Shown here piece after piece: positions 7,771 through 17,259 of a DNA stretch of 55,804 nt. This stretch comes from Legionellales bacterium (lineage in GTDB: Bacteria > Pseudomonadota > Gammaproteobacteria > Berkiellales > Berkiellaceae): positions 1 through 55,804 of the forward strand of contig CANJMM010000007.1 of assembly GCA_947475765.1 (NCBI GenBank), read 5' to 3'. The position numbers and the translations under genes are program-made. Positions within the stretch are counted from its first letter, which is position 1, and each line of letters starts with the position of its first letter. The notes beneath the pieces were generated by a model. That model was not told where the DNA came from. It saw nothing but the letters and a program-made list of their open reading frames with translations, and made no database searches.

Positions 7771-9269
7771 TGAATGAGTGTAACGCTATTATCTTCAGAT
7801 GAAACCATTTCAAGTTTTACTGGAAAACCCCATAAAGTATGTAAGTGTTTCAACACTTCAAGCGATTCTTTTGTTAATGGTCTATTTTGACGCTGCGTGT
7901 ATCTTAAGGTTAAAGCGCGATCTTTTCTAACATCTACATTGTATACTTGAATGTCAGGCTCCATATTTCCTAGGTTATATTGCTCTGATAAAATATGCCG
8001 AATATTTTGATAACCTTCTTTATTATGAATATCAGCGACTTCATAATTTTCACGTTGCTCATCGTCTAATAAATTAAATAATTTTAAATCACGCATGACT
8101 TTTGGAGACAAAAATTGTGAGATAAAACTTTCATCTTTGAAATTACGCATTGCAAAGTCAAGCGTACTTATCCAATCTGATCCTGAAATATCAGGAAACC
8201 ATTTTTTATCTTCTTCAGTCGGGTTTTCGCAAATGCGTTTAATATCTGTAAATATATTAAAGCCAAGGGTATAAGGGTTGATGCCAGAATAATAGGGGTT
8301 GTCAAAAGCAGGTTGATAAACGACATTGGTGTGGTTATGTAAAAACTCGAACATAAAATCATGCGAAACAAAGCCTTCATCATACAGTGTATTTAATATA
8401 GTATAATGCCAAAAAGTGGCCCACCCTTCATTCATTACTTTGGTTTGTTTTTGGGGGTAAAAATATTGCGCCATTTTACGAGTGATTCTCAGTAGTTCAC
8501 GTTGCCAGGGTTCTAATAATGGCGCATTTTTTTCTAAGAAATACAATAAATTTTCTTGGGGCTCAGAGGGAAACCGAATGGTTTCCCGCGCTTTTATTTC
8601 TTCTTTATTTTTAGGGATGGTCCGCCATAATTCATTTATTTGAGATTGCAAATAAGCAGCCCGATTAATTTGCCGAGCTTTTTCTTCGTGTACAGAGAGT
8701 TTGGCAGGGCGTTTATATCTGTCTACACCATGGGACATCAGTGCATGCGCAGCATCTAAAGTAGCCTCCACTTCATCTAGGCCATATTTTTCTTCACATT
8801 CAGAAACATATTTTTTTGCGAATAATAAATAATCAACAATGGCATCGGCACTGGTCCAGGCTTTAAATAAATAATTATTTTTAAAAAAAGAATTATGACC
8901 GTAGCAAGCATGCGCAATCACAAGGGCTTGCATGGGTAAGGTATTTTCTTCCATAAGATAGGCGATGCATGGGTTTGAATTAATCACTAATTCATAGGCC
9001 AATCCCATATGGCCACGTTTGTAATTTTTTTCAACGGATAGAAATTGTTTTCCAAATGACCAATGGCTGTACCCTAAAGGCATGCCAATAGAAGAGTAAG
9101 CATCCATCATTTGTTCTGCTGAAATGATTTCAATTTGATTTGGATAAGTATCTAATTTATATTTTGCGGCAATTTGCGCAATAATTTTGTCATATTTTGC
9201 TAATAGCTCAGGTGTCCATTCAGAGGATGTCGAAATAATTTTATTTTTAGAGGTTTTTGGGTTGATCAT
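7746..9269 (-). CDS. ycgB: SpoVR family protein (YcgB)
   Basis: 507 aa, the normal size for YcgB/SpoVR proteins. Recognisable landmarks are MNEGWATFWHY (about 279-289) and NPYTLGFNIFTDIKRI (about 331-346). It is the third gene of the prkA-yeaH-ycgB module, which is induced on starvation and entry to stationary phase in many proteobacteria; the molecular role of SpoVR is unclear. Its ATG (9267-9269) overlaps the TGA of yeaH (9266-9268) as ATGA, indicating translational coupling. The 3' end overlaps the convergent DUF2797 gene by 25 bp. Confidence 0.93.
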   Translation of the reverse strand: MINPKTSKNKIISTSSEWTPELLAKYDKIIAQIAAKYKLDTYPNQIEIISAEQMMDAYSSIGMPLGYSHWSFGKQFLSVEKNYKRGHMGLAYELVINSNPCIAYLMEENTLPMQALVIAHACYGHNSFFKNNYLFKAWTSADAIVDYLLFAKKYVSECEEKYGLDEVEATLDAAHALMSHGVDRYKRPAKLSVHEEKARQINRAAYLQSQINELWRTIPKNKEEIKARETIRFPSEPQENLLYFLEKNAPLLEPWQRELLRITRKMAQYFYPQKQTKVMNEGWATFWHYTILNTLYDEGFVSHDFMFEFLHNHTNVVYQPAFDNPYYSGINPYTLGFNIFTDIKRICENPTEEDKKWFPDISGSDWISTLDFAMRNFKDESFISQFLSPKVMRDLKLFNLLDDEQRENYEVADIHNKEGYQNIRHILSEQYNLGNMEPDIQVYNVDVRKDRALTLRYTQRQNRPLTKESLEVLKHLHTLWGFPVKLEMVSSEDNSVTLIHQIPPASI

Positions 9270-10552
9270 GTTCCGACTCGACTATCACGCTTAAATAACG
9301 ACCTGAAAACAGGATAGATATCTTTGAATTCCTCTATTTCTTGCATGGCAAATTGTGGGTATTTTTCTTTAATATTTAAATAAACCTCCCATAAGCTTTG
9401 ATGGTGACGCGGCATGATTTCAACATAGGCAAAATATTGGACGCAAGGTAAAATAGCATTTACTAAAATATCATGGCATTTTGGAGAGTCATTATTCCAA
9501 TTGTCACCATCAGAGGCTTGAGCGGCATAAATATTCCATTCTTGACTAGGATAACGCGCCTCGATGATTTCGCCCATGAGTTCTAGCGCACTAGAGACCA
9601 CCGTCCCCCCTGTTTCACGCGAATAAAAAAATTCTTGTTCATCTACTTCTTTAGCCGAAGTATGGTGGCGAATAAAAATAACCTCGACACTTTCATAGTT
9701 TTTGTTTAAAAACAAATACAGTAAAATAAAAAATCGCTTGGCGATGTCTTTTTTTGCTTCATCCATTGAGCCTGAGACATCCATTAAGCAAAACATCACT
9801 GCTTGAGCTTTGGGTTTAGGTTGCCGTATACGATTGTTATATTTTATATCAAAAGGATCGATAAAGGGGATTTTTAAAACGTGAGATTTTAATTTGGCGA
9901 GTTGTTCATAAAGTAAGGCTAGGCGATCTTCTTTTTTATTTTTATTTTTATTTTGGCTTTCTATTTCTTCAATTTCTAGTTCAAGTGCGGCAATTTTTTT
10001 CTTATGAGGGCTTTGTAATGAAATTTTACGGGCTTTTGCGCCTTTGAGTGATCGGATAATATTAATATTACCTGGCGTGCCTTCTGAAGTATAGCCAGCA
10101 CGAATGTTTTTAAAGGCGGGGATCTTAGTTATTTGTGTTTTAATTAAATTGGGCAGGGCTAGCTCTTCGAAAAATATCTCCAAGAATTCTTCTCGGGAAA
10201 TTTCAAATACAAAATCATCCATGCCTTCGCCGTCTTGAGAGGCTTGGCCGCCTTGACCACTTTGTCCAGAGGAGGGGGAGCGCTTGATATGATCGCCTGA
10301 TATATATTCTTTGTTTCCAGGTAAGACAATATTACGCCGGCCACCTTTGGCATAATTAAAAGAAGGTTCAGAAATGTCTTTTGCGGGAATGGTGATTTTT
10401 TCGCCAGAGGCATCGACATGTTTTATCGAGCGACCAGTAATGGCATGCGTAACGGCCTCTTGGATTTGTTTTTTAAAGCGACGCATAAAACGCTGTCGAT
10501 TTACCGCACTTTTGTGGCGTCCATTTGGTCTACGATCGACGATTCTAGACAT
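9266..10552 (-). CDS. yeaH: YeaH/YhbH family VWA-like protein (DUF444)
   Basis: 428 aa. The first 60 residues are basic, including RRPNGRHKSAVNRQRFMRRF (8-27). They are followed by a glycine-rich linker (about 80-110) with a charged run of Asn/Lys near 200. The second half is the von Willebrand A-like domain with a MIDAS-type DVSGSMDE. YeaH is the partner of PrkA kinase in the starvation-response module. It sits 21 bp downstream of prkA and is coupled by an ATGA overlap to spoVR. The Asn-Lys run is encoded by short simple repeats (9941-9955) typical of slippage in this genome. Confidence 0.92.
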   Translation of the reverse strand: MSRIVDRRPNGRHKSAVNRQRFMRRFKKQIQEAVTHAITGRSIKHVDASGEKITIPAKDISEPSFNYAKGGRRNIVLPGNKEYISGDHIKRSPSSGQSGQGGQASQDGEGMDDFVFEISREEFLEIFFEELALPNLIKTQITKIPAFKNIRAGYTSEGTPGNINIIRSLKGAKARKISLQSPHKKKIAALELEIEEIESQNKNKNKKEDRLALLYEQLAKLKSHVLKIPFIDPFDIKYNNRIRQPKPKAQAVMFCLMDVSGSMDEAKKDIAKRFFILLYLFLNKNYESVEVIFIRHHTSAKEVDEQEFFYSRETGGTVVSSALELMGEIIEARYPSQEWNIYAAQASDGDNWNNDSPKCHDILVNAILPCVQYFAYVEIMPRHHQSLWEVYLNIKEKYPQFAMQEIEEFKDIYPVFRSLFKRDSRVGT

Positions 10553-10573
10553 AGGTGATTCCTGTATACCCTA

Positions 10574-12499
10574 TTAAGATGACTTACGAACACGCAAATA
10601 CCATTCACAGAGTAAACGTACTTGTTTGGCTGTATAGCCTTTATCTACCATTCTGTCTACAAATTCCTGATGTTTTTTCTTTTCATCTGTAGAGGCTTTG
10701 GCATTAAAAGAAATAACAGGCAACAAATCTTCTGTATTAGAGAACATTTTTTTCTCAATAACAACCCGAAGTTTTTCATAACTGGTCCAGCTTGGATTTT
10801 TACCTTTGTTGCCAGCTCTGGCCCGAAGCACAAAATTAACAATTTCGTTTCTAAAATCTTTAGGGTTACTTATCCCGGCAGGTTTTTCTATTTTTTCCAG
10901 CTCGTCATTGAGCGCACGTCTGTCTAATACTTCCCCTGTGTCTGGGTCGCGGTATTCTTGATCTTGAATCCAAAAATCGGCATAAGTGACATATCGGTCG
11001 AATATATTTTGGCCATATTCAGAATAAGACTCTAAATAAGCAGTTTGAATTTCTTTGCCAATAAATTCGACATATTTTGGTGACAAATAGCCTTTTATAT
11101 AAGACAAATACCTATCGTGTATTTCTGGAGGGAATTGTTCGCGTTCAATTTGTTGCTCTAATACATAGAGCAAATGAACGGGGTTGGCAGCTACTTCAAA
11201 ACTATCAAAATTAAAAACCTTAGAGATAATTTTAAAGGCAAATCGGGTGGATAGGCCAGTCATGCCTTCATCTACCCCTGCAAAATCTTTATATTCTTGA
11301 TAGGATTTTGCTTTAGGATCCGTATCTTTTAGATTTTCTCCATCATAGACCCGCATTTTTGAGAAAATGCTCGAATTTTCTGGTTCTTTGATGCGGGATA
11401 GCGTAGAAAATTGGGCCATCATTTTAAGGGTATTAGGTGCACAGGGGGCAGAGTTTAAAGAGCTGTTTTCAATTAATTTCTTGTATATCCTCATTTCTTC
11501 TGTGACCCTTAAGCAATAAGGCACTTTGACAATATAAACCCTGTCTAAAAAAGCTTCATTATGGCGATTGTTTTTAAAGCTATGCCATTCTGATTCATTT
11601 GAGTGGGCTAATATAATGCCATCAAAAGGCATAGAAGCCGATCCTTCGGTACCGTTATAGTTGCTTTCTTGTGTGGCGGTGAGAAGCGGATGTAAGACTT
11701 TAATAGGCGCTTTAAACATTTCCACAAATTCTAATAAGCCACGGTTGGCTTTACATAAGCCACCTGAGTAGCTATAGGCATCGGGATCATCTTGTGAAAA
11801 CTGTTCTAATTTTCGAATGTCGACTTTGCCGACTAAAGACGAGATATCTTGATTGTTTTCATCTCCAGGTTCGGTTTTGGCTATGCCCACTTGCGACAAT
11901 CTAGACGGCCAGAGTTTAATGACTTTAAATTGATTGATATCGCCATTAAATTCATGGAGGCGTTTTACTGCCCATGGAGACATAATGGTTTCGACATATC
12001 GTCTGGGAATATGATATTTTTCTTCTAAAACAGCGCTATCTTCATTGGGATCGAATAAGCCTAGTGGCGATTCATGAATAGGAGAATCTTTTATGGCATA
12101 AAAAGGCACTTTTTCCATTAAAAACTTGAGCCGCTCAGCAAGAGAAGATTTACCCCCTCCAACCGGTCCTAATAAATACAGTATTTGTTTTTTTTCTTCT
12201 AAACCTTGAGCAGCGTGTTTAAAAAATGAGACAATTTGCTCAATAGGCTCTTCCATGCCATAAAACTCTTCAAAAGAGTCATAAAGCTTCATCACTTTAT
12301 TGGAAAAAATACGGCTTAAGCGCTGATCTTTGCTGGTATCCACCAGTTTTGCTTCACCAATGGCGTGTAATAAACGTTCAGAAGAATTGGCATAAGCTAA
12401 GGGATCTTGTTTACATAACTCAAGATATTCACCCAAACTCATTTCTTCTTCATGATGACGTGTCGCATAGCGACTTTTAAAATTATCCCATACATCCAT
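10574..12499 (-). CDS. prkA: PrkA serine protein kinase / AAA+ ATPase (YeaG)
   Basis: 641 aa, full length. The N-terminal AAA-type PrkA domain has the Walker A motif GPVGGGKS (111-118), and the C-terminal PrkA domain runs through about 390-641. PrkA/YeaG is a cytosolic ATPase and protein kinase acting in nitrogen- and carbon-starvation stress; some homologues have been reported as proteases. It is the first gene of the minus-strand prkA-yeaH-ycgB operon. The 122-bp gap to the divergent pepN must hold its promoter, but I see no clear box on this strand. Confidence 0.95.
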   Translation of the reverse strand: MDVWDNFKSRYATRHHEEEMSLGEYLELCKQDPLAYANSSERLLHAIGEAKLVDTSKDQRLSRIFSNKVMKLYDSFEEFYGMEEPIEQIVSFFKHAAQGLEEKKQILYLLGPVGGGKSSLAERLKFLMEKVPFYAIKDSPIHESPLGLFDPNEDSAVLEEKYHIPRRYVETIMSPWAVKRLHEFNGDINQFKVIKLWPSRLSQVGIAKTEPGDENNQDISSLVGKVDIRKLEQFSQDDPDAYSYSGGLCKANRGLLEFVEMFKAPIKVLHPLLTATQESNYNGTEGSASMPFDGIILAHSNESEWHSFKNNRHNEAFLDRVYIVKVPYCLRVTEEMRIYKKLIENSSLNSAPCAPNTLKMMAQFSTLSRIKEPENSSIFSKMRVYDGENLKDTDPKAKSYQEYKDFAGVDEGMTGLSTRFAFKIISKVFNFDSFEVAANPVHLLYVLEQQIEREQFPPEIHDRYLSYIKGYLSPKYVEFIGKEIQTAYLESYSEYGQNIFDRYVTYADFWIQDQEYRDPDTGEVLDRRALNDELEKIEKPAGISNPKDFRNEIVNFVLRARAGNKGKNPSWTSYEKLRVVIEKKMFSNTEDLLPVISFNAKASTDEKKKHQEFVDRMVDKGYTAKQVRLLCEWYLRVRKSS

Positions 12500-12553
12500 G
12501 AGGCCCCCTGATTTTAACTATCCCTATATCTTTAGTCTAAGATCGGATAAGCA

Positions 12554-12582
12554 CTCACACAAGGTAAAATAATCTGTATAAT
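12554..12582 (+). promoter_or_regulatory. Promoter of pepN
   Basis: A perfect -10 TATAAT (12577-12582) lies 17 bp after CTCACA (12554-12559; 4/6 to TTGACA). Transcription would start about 30 bp before the ATG. A full AGGAGG Shine-Dalgarno follows at 12610-12615, six bases before the pepN start. Confidence 0.6.
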
Positions 12583-12621
12583 GCTAAAAGTAGGATAAAT
12601 CCAGGGTATAGGAGGCTCAGC

Positions 12622-15315
12622 ATGAGCATATTGACGACAAATAAGATAAAAAAGTTAGAAAATTATCAAAGCCCCAGTTTTTCTATTGAAAAAACCGATT
12701 TAATTATCGATATTGAAGCGCATAATCAGCCATATACCCTGGTAACAGCTGAGTTAAGTATTAGACGGGTTATTTTAAACAGTGAAGCCTTAATTTTAGA
12801 AGGCGAATGCTTAGACCTACTTTCTATTAAAATAGATGGCCAAACGCTCAGCCCCCAAAATTATCAGATAATCGGGGATCCCAAACAAGCGAGTCAATTA
12901 GTAATTCATGTGCCTTCTGATAATTTTATCTTAAGCTTAGAAACTCGTATTGCCCCAAGATCTAACACCAGCTTACAGGGGTTATATTATGCAAATAACC
13001 TGTATTGCACACAATGTGAAGCAGAAGGCTTTAGAAAAATAACCTATTATTTAGATAGACCCGATGTGTTGTCCAACTTCACAACCAAAATTATTTCTGA
13101 TAAAAATCAATACCCTATCTTATTATCAAATGGCAATCTGATAGAACAAGGCTTGTTGAATGACAATAAGCACTATAAAATTTATGAAGATCCGCATCCT
13201 AAGCCTAGTTATTTGTTTGCTTTGGTGGCAGGTAACTTAGCTGTAAAACAAGATACATTTATTACTATGTATAAACGCGAGGTAACCTTAAGCTTTTATA
13301 CCGAAAAAGGAGATGAGCATAAAACCGACTTTGCTATTTTGGCCCTTAAAAAAGCCATGCGTTGGGATGAGAAAAAATATCAACGTGAATATGACTTGGC
13401 TGAATATAACGTAGTGGCGGTACACGATTTTAATATGGGGGCCATGGAAAATAAAGGCCTGAATATTTTTAATGCAAAATATGTATTAGCAGATAATCAT
13501 ATTGCGACCGATTCAGATTATCAGCACATAGAGGCTGTGATAGCACATGAGTATTTCCATAATTGGACAGGAAATCGTATTACTTGTAGAGATTGGTTTC
13601 AATTAAGCTTAAAAGAAGGCTTAACAGTTTTTCGGGAACAACAATTTTGTGCAGAACAAGGCCTTGAGGGGTTCAAGCGTATCCAAGATGTGCAATTAAT
13701 GCAATCTAAACAATTTGCAGAAGAAGCAGGCCCTTTGTCTCATCCCGTTCAACCCCACTCTTATTTTGAAATCAATAATTTTTACACCATGACGATTTAC
13801 CATAAAGGCGCAGAAGTCATTCGGATGTTACATTTGTTATTGGGGCATCAAGGCTTTGCTAAAGGCATGAGCTATTATTTTAATCAATACGATGGTCAAG
13901 CCGTGACCATAGAAGATTTCCTGCATGCGTTTGAAGTAACTAATAATATACAATTAACACAGTTTAAATTATGGTATAAGCAATCTGGTACGCCTGAGGT
14001 AAAAATAAAATCGGATTATAATGAAAAACAAAAAACGTATACGCTTAGCTTAGCGCAATACACTGCGCCTACGGCCGATCAAGCTGAAAAGTTTGCCTTA
14101 TCTATTCCCATCACCTGTACATTATTAAGCCAAAGTGGCGGGGTGCTTTGCACAAAAGTCATGCTATTAAATGCCGCTACGGATACAGTTCAATTTGAAC
14201 ATATAACCAAAATGCCCATACCGAGTTTTTTAGGCGATTTTAGTGCGCCCATTAAAGTTTTTTATGATTATACGCCAAAAGAATTGGCACATATCATCCA
14301 ATATGATCCGAGCGGGGTAGCGAGATGGCGCGCCGCCCAGGAATATTATTTGTATTTGCTTAAACATGATTTATCTGAAATAGGGCCATTAATTTTAGCA
14401 TTTAAAGCAATGCTTTCGCGTATAAGCCATGAAGTAGAGCATTTTTCTTATCATGAAAAAGCATCTTATGATTATGCCTTAGAAGCAGAGTTGCTTTCAA
14501 TTCCAGATATGCAATATTTTATGGGTCAAGATAAAAGCTTTGATTTAGATAATGCCTTAGATAATGCTTTAGATAAAATTAGGTTAATTAAAAAAAGATT
14601 GGCGACAGACTTGTCATTTGAAATAAATAAATTATTTGGTCAAATCATGACATTGCCCGCCTTTTATCCAGAAGCCCAACAAGAAGATGGCTATTTGCTC
14701 TCGTATTCTCAGGGATTAAGAGCGATGAAAAATAAGTTATTAGCTTATTTGAGTCTGGCTTCAGATCAAAATCATAGTTATGTTAACGCCCAGTATCAGT
14801 GTGCAGAAAACATGACAGATAAAATGGGGGCCTTAGAGGCCATTAAATCCATCGATTGTGCTTTGCGCAAAAATTTACTTCAAGATTTTTATGATGCTTG
14901 GAAACATGAGCCGCTGGTCTTGAATAAATGGCTTATGCTAGAAGCGACGTCAGATTTACCTAATACATTTGAGCGTGTAAAAAATTTAACGATTCATGTT
15001 GATTCTGATTCTGATTTTAATTTTAATTTTTATAATCCGAATCAGGTGTATGCTTTAATAGGGGGCTTTACCCAAAGAAATTGGGCGCAGTTTTATCAAC
15101 AATCTCCAGAGCCTTATCTCTGGTTAGCTGAAATGGTGTTAAAACTAGATGCCATTAATCCTCAAGTAAGCGCCCGAATGATGGAGGCATTTTTAATCAA
15201 AGATAAATTAGATGCACAAAGAAGAGGCTATATTATCGATGCTTTAATCTTGATTAAAAGCCATGCAAATTTATCCAGTGATTTGCTTGAAATTATCAAT
15301 AAATCATTAATTTAA
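12622..15315 (+). CDS. pepN: Aminopeptidase N (M1 family)
   Basis: 897 aa, close to E. coli PepN (870 aa). This cytosolic zinc aminopeptidase removes N-terminal residues during peptide turnover. It has the substrate-binding GAMEN (273-277), zinc site HEYFH (309-313) and downstream glutamate in LKEG. The M1 DUF3458-type C-terminal domains follow. Two in-frame slippage-like repeats are inserted: DNALDNALDK near 647-656 and DSDSDFNFNFYN near 795-806. The start ATG has a textbook AGGAGG with a six-base spacer. hemH follows after 33 bp, probably in the same transcript. Confidence 0.97.
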   Translation: MSILTTNKIKKLENYQSPSFSIEKTDLIIDIEAHNQPYTLVTAELSIRRVILNSEALILEGECLDLLSIKIDGQTLSPQNYQIIGDPKQASQLVIHVPSDNFILSLETRIAPRSNTSLQGLYYANNLYCTQCEAEGFRKITYYLDRPDVLSNFTTKIISDKNQYPILLSNGNLIEQGLLNDNKHYKIYEDPHPKPSYLFALVAGNLAVKQDTFITMYKREVTLSFYTEKGDEHKTDFAILALKKAMRWDEKKYQREYDLAEYNVVAVHDFNMGAMENKGLNIFNAKYVLADNHIATDSDYQHIEAVIAHEYFHNWTGNRITCRDWFQLSLKEGLTVFREQQFCAEQGLEGFKRIQDVQLMQSKQFAEEAGPLSHPVQPHSYFEINNFYTMTIYHKGAEVIRMLHLLLGHQGFAKGMSYYFNQYDGQAVTIEDFLHAFEVTNNIQLTQFKLWYKQSGTPEVKIKSDYNEKQKTYTLSLAQYTAPTADQAEKFALSIPITCTLLSQSGGVLCTKVMLLNAATDTVQFEHITKMPIPSFLGDFSAPIKVFYDYTPKELAHIIQYDPSGVARWRAAQEYYLYLLKHDLSEIGPLILAFKAMLSRISHEVEHFSYHEKASYDYALEAELLSIPDMQYFMGQDKSFDLDNALDNALDKIRLIKKRLATDLSFEINKLFGQIMTLPAFYPEAQQEDGYLLSYSQGLRAMKNKLLAYLSLASDQNHSYVNAQYQCAENMTDKMGALEAIKSIDCALRKNLLQDFYDAWKHEPLVLNKWLMLEATSDLPNTFERVKNLTIHVDSDSDFNFNFYNPNQVYALIGGFTQRNWAQFYQQSPEPYLWLAEMVLKLDAINPQVSARMMEAFLIKDKLDAQRRGYIIDALILIKSHANLSSDLLEIINKSLI

Positions 15316-15348
15316 ATAAAATTAAATAAAATTAAATCAGGATAAAAA

Positions 15349-16410
15349 GTGAGTCTAGATAAAATAGGCGTTTTATTGATTAATTTAGGCACCCCTCAGA
15401 CCCCTACGGTGCCGAGTATCAGAAAATTTTTAAAAATATTCTTGATGGACAGACAGGTGATTCAATTGCCTTGGCTTGTTCGGGCCATATTAGTTTATGG
15501 CTTTATTTTGCCTTTTAGACCTAAAAAATTAGTTCCCGCTTATCAATCTATTTGGACACAGAGCGGCTCGCCATTAAGCGTTATCAGCCAAAAGTTAAAA
15601 ACTAAGCTGCAAGAACAGTTGGGTAATGGCTATCAGGTTGAATTGGGTATGCGTTATGGTGATCCTGGCATGGTTCAGGCTCTTGAAGCTTTACAAAAGC
15701 ATTGTGCTAAAATCATTATTTTGCCACAGTTTCCGCAATATGCCGAATCTACAACGGTATCGGCTTATCAGGTGATATTCGAGTATTTCAAGAAGCAAAT
15801 CAAATTACCTGAGCTTATCATGATCCGGGATTTTTATGCGATGCCAGGCTTTATACAGGCGCAAGCTGAGTTAATAAAAAAAAATGTCCTAAAGCAAGGC
15901 TTTAAACCCGATTATTATTTGTTTAGCTTTCATGGATTACCAGAAAGCCATGTCCAAAAAATAGATAAAGTAAACTGTGATTTAACGCAACCTTGTCCCA
16001 GCATAAATAGCCAAAATCAATATTGTTATAGAGCACAATGTTATGAAACGGCAAAATTATTGGCCTCTAATCTTAATTTACCCCATTCACTTTATCAGGT
16101 AAGCTTTCAATCTAGGTTAGGCCGTACACCTTGGATTCAGCCTTATACTGATGAGGTTTTGTCTCTGCTCATCAAAAAGGGAATCAAAAATTTGGTGGTG
16201 GCTTGTCCTGCTTTTACCGTAGATTGTTTAGAAACCCTAGAAGAAATAAATATACGGGCAAAAGAACAATGGCATGCATTAGGGGGGGAGGGCTTTTTAG
16301 TGATCCCTTGTGTGAATGCTGAACCAGAGTGGGTAGAAGCCTTAAGCAATTTTATTGTCAAAAAAGTTAACTACTCTCCCGTCATCCCCAGTGAACGCCG
16401 CGTTCAATAG
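15349..16410 (+). CDS. hemH: Ferrochelatase
   Basis: 353 aa. It inserts Fe2+ into protoporphyrin IX, the last step of heme synthesis, at the inner membrane. It starts at GTG with AGGA six bases upstream (15339-15342), giving MSLDKIGVLLINLGTPQTPT, the classical N-terminus. The active-site segment SFHGLPESH contains His195, and SRLGRTPWIQPYT is also conserved. The last ten codons (from about 16378, residues SPVIPSERRVQ) read through a dispersed intergenic repeat, so the tail is repeat-derived and longer than usual. A G7 tract lies at 16282-16288. Confidence 0.95.
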   Translation: MSLDKIGVLLINLGTPQTPTVPSIRKFLKIFLMDRQVIQLPWLVRAILVYGFILPFRPKKLVPAYQSIWTQSGSPLSVISQKLKTKLQEQLGNGYQVELGMRYGDPGMVQALEALQKHCAKIIILPQFPQYAESTTVSAYQVIFEYFKKQIKLPELIMIRDFYAMPGFIQAQAELIKKNVLKQGFKPDYYLFSFHGLPESHVQKIDKVNCDLTQPCPSINSQNQYCYRAQCYETAKLLASNLNLPHSLYQVSFQSRLGRTPWIQPYTDEVLSLLIKKGIKNLVVACPAFTVDCLETLEEINIRAKEQWHALGGEGFLVIPCVNAEPEWVEALSNFIVKKVNYSPVIPSERRVQ

Positions 16411-16455
16411 GTGAAAAGAATATTAAACTATCACGGCGTGAGCGTGGGGATCCAT
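16381..16455. repeat. Dispersed inverted repeat invading the 3' end of hemH
   Basis: The left arm begins GTCATCCCCAGTGAACGCCG and the right arm, near 16431-16455, reads as its imperfect reverse complement (CACGGCGTGAGCGTGGGGATC). This is the common short intergenic repeat type that reads as ATCCCC with a GC-rich core. The left arm encodes the last residues and the stop codon of hemH. Confidence 0.6.
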
Positions 16456-16612
16456 CTGAAAAATTTACCTTACAAAGTGAAAATTTTTTATCAAAAGCGC
16501 TCGACTAAAACGATCACGATGATCCTATAACCGACATTAACCACTTCAAGCAGCTAACTATATCTTAAAAGAAAAATAGTGATATCTTGTTAATAGTGAA
16601 TTTTATCTTCTA

Positions 16613-16657
16613 CCCCTTTTTTTTAAAGGGGTCCATCGCAAAGCGATGGGGGGTTTT
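16613..16657. repeat. Dispersed intergenic hairpin repeat, copy B (possible terminator)
   Basis: Two adjacent hairpins: CCCCTTT/AAAGGGG (16613-16631) and CCATCGC-AAA-GCGATGG (16633-16649), then GGGGTTTTATT. It shares its core with 356-388. It could stop transcription downstream of hemH. Confidence 0.5.
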
Positions 16658-16696
16658 ATTCTGCAATAAATTTTATTATAGTTCGGCAATATTAAT

Positions 16697-17027
16697 TTAT
16701 ATTCTGTATTTTACAGTGTCCCATATTACCTGCATGACAGAATCTATCTGAGAGATGATTTCTAGGTTATCAAATCGTCGAACAAAAATCCCTTGTTGAT
16801 TCAAGTGAGCATCTCTGTATTGAGAGCGTCGCAGATGATCCTCATCAAAATGTTGAGCCCCATCACACGCTATAACGAGTTTTGCTTTATGGCAATAAAA
16901 GTCAACAAAAATGCAAACCCAGAACTTGTTTTCTTCTTAATCTAGACCATAATAATAGTTCAGCAGGGGGCATATTTTTGCGCAAATTCCTAGAAAAACC
17001 CGTCAAATTTTTATCATATTTTAACAT
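16697..17027 (-). pseudogene. DUF559 (Vsr-like endonuclease fold) pseudogene
   Basis: Reading the minus strand from ATG 17027 gives MLKYDKNLTGFSRNLRKNMP then PAELLLWSRLRRKQVLGLHF, the typical DUF559 start, which runs into a TGA. In the shifted frame from about 16905 it resumes with VDFYCHKAKLVIACDGAQHF and continues to RRFDNLEIISQIDSV, ending at TAA 16697-16699. About ten residues (the usual RRQ-x-PIG-x-YI part) are missing at the junction together with a frame change. The gene is therefore broken by a small deletion. DUF559 proteins have the very-short-patch-repair endonuclease fold. Confidence 0.8.
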
Positions 17028-17143
17028 GAATAGTCCTTTAAAAAGTTAATTCGTAAATCGCACATACCGATTTTCCAAAAAATAATAGTATTTTTTTAGA
17101 TAATTCATTTAGCGCCGTGTAAAAAAAATCTGGAAAAAAAAGA

Positions 17144-17219
17144 CCCTCATCCGCCCTGCGGGCACCTTCTCCCGTTACCACTCCGCTACGCTTCGTTACG
17201 GTAGAAGGGATAAAACCTC
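17144..17219. repeat. Dispersed CCCTCATCCGCCC-type intergenic repeat, copy 1
   Basis: It begins CCCTCATCCGCCCTGCGGGC, runs through CACCTTCTCCCG, and ends GGTAGAAGGGATAAAACC. Near-identical copies lie at 53726-53801 and 55136-55235, with inverted or partial copies at 53822-53895 and 53905-53940. The arms can fold back on themselves (CTTCTCCC with GGTAGAAGGG). Confidence 0.75.
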
Positions 17220-17259
17220 CAATTACCATTTAAGCTTAATGCCATCATAAAATGGTAGG

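Noticed and set aside
17038-17229. 63-codon minus-strand open frame next to the P-type ATPase
   Set aside because: Most of it translates dispersed repeat copy 1, it has no ribosome site and no recognisable domain.
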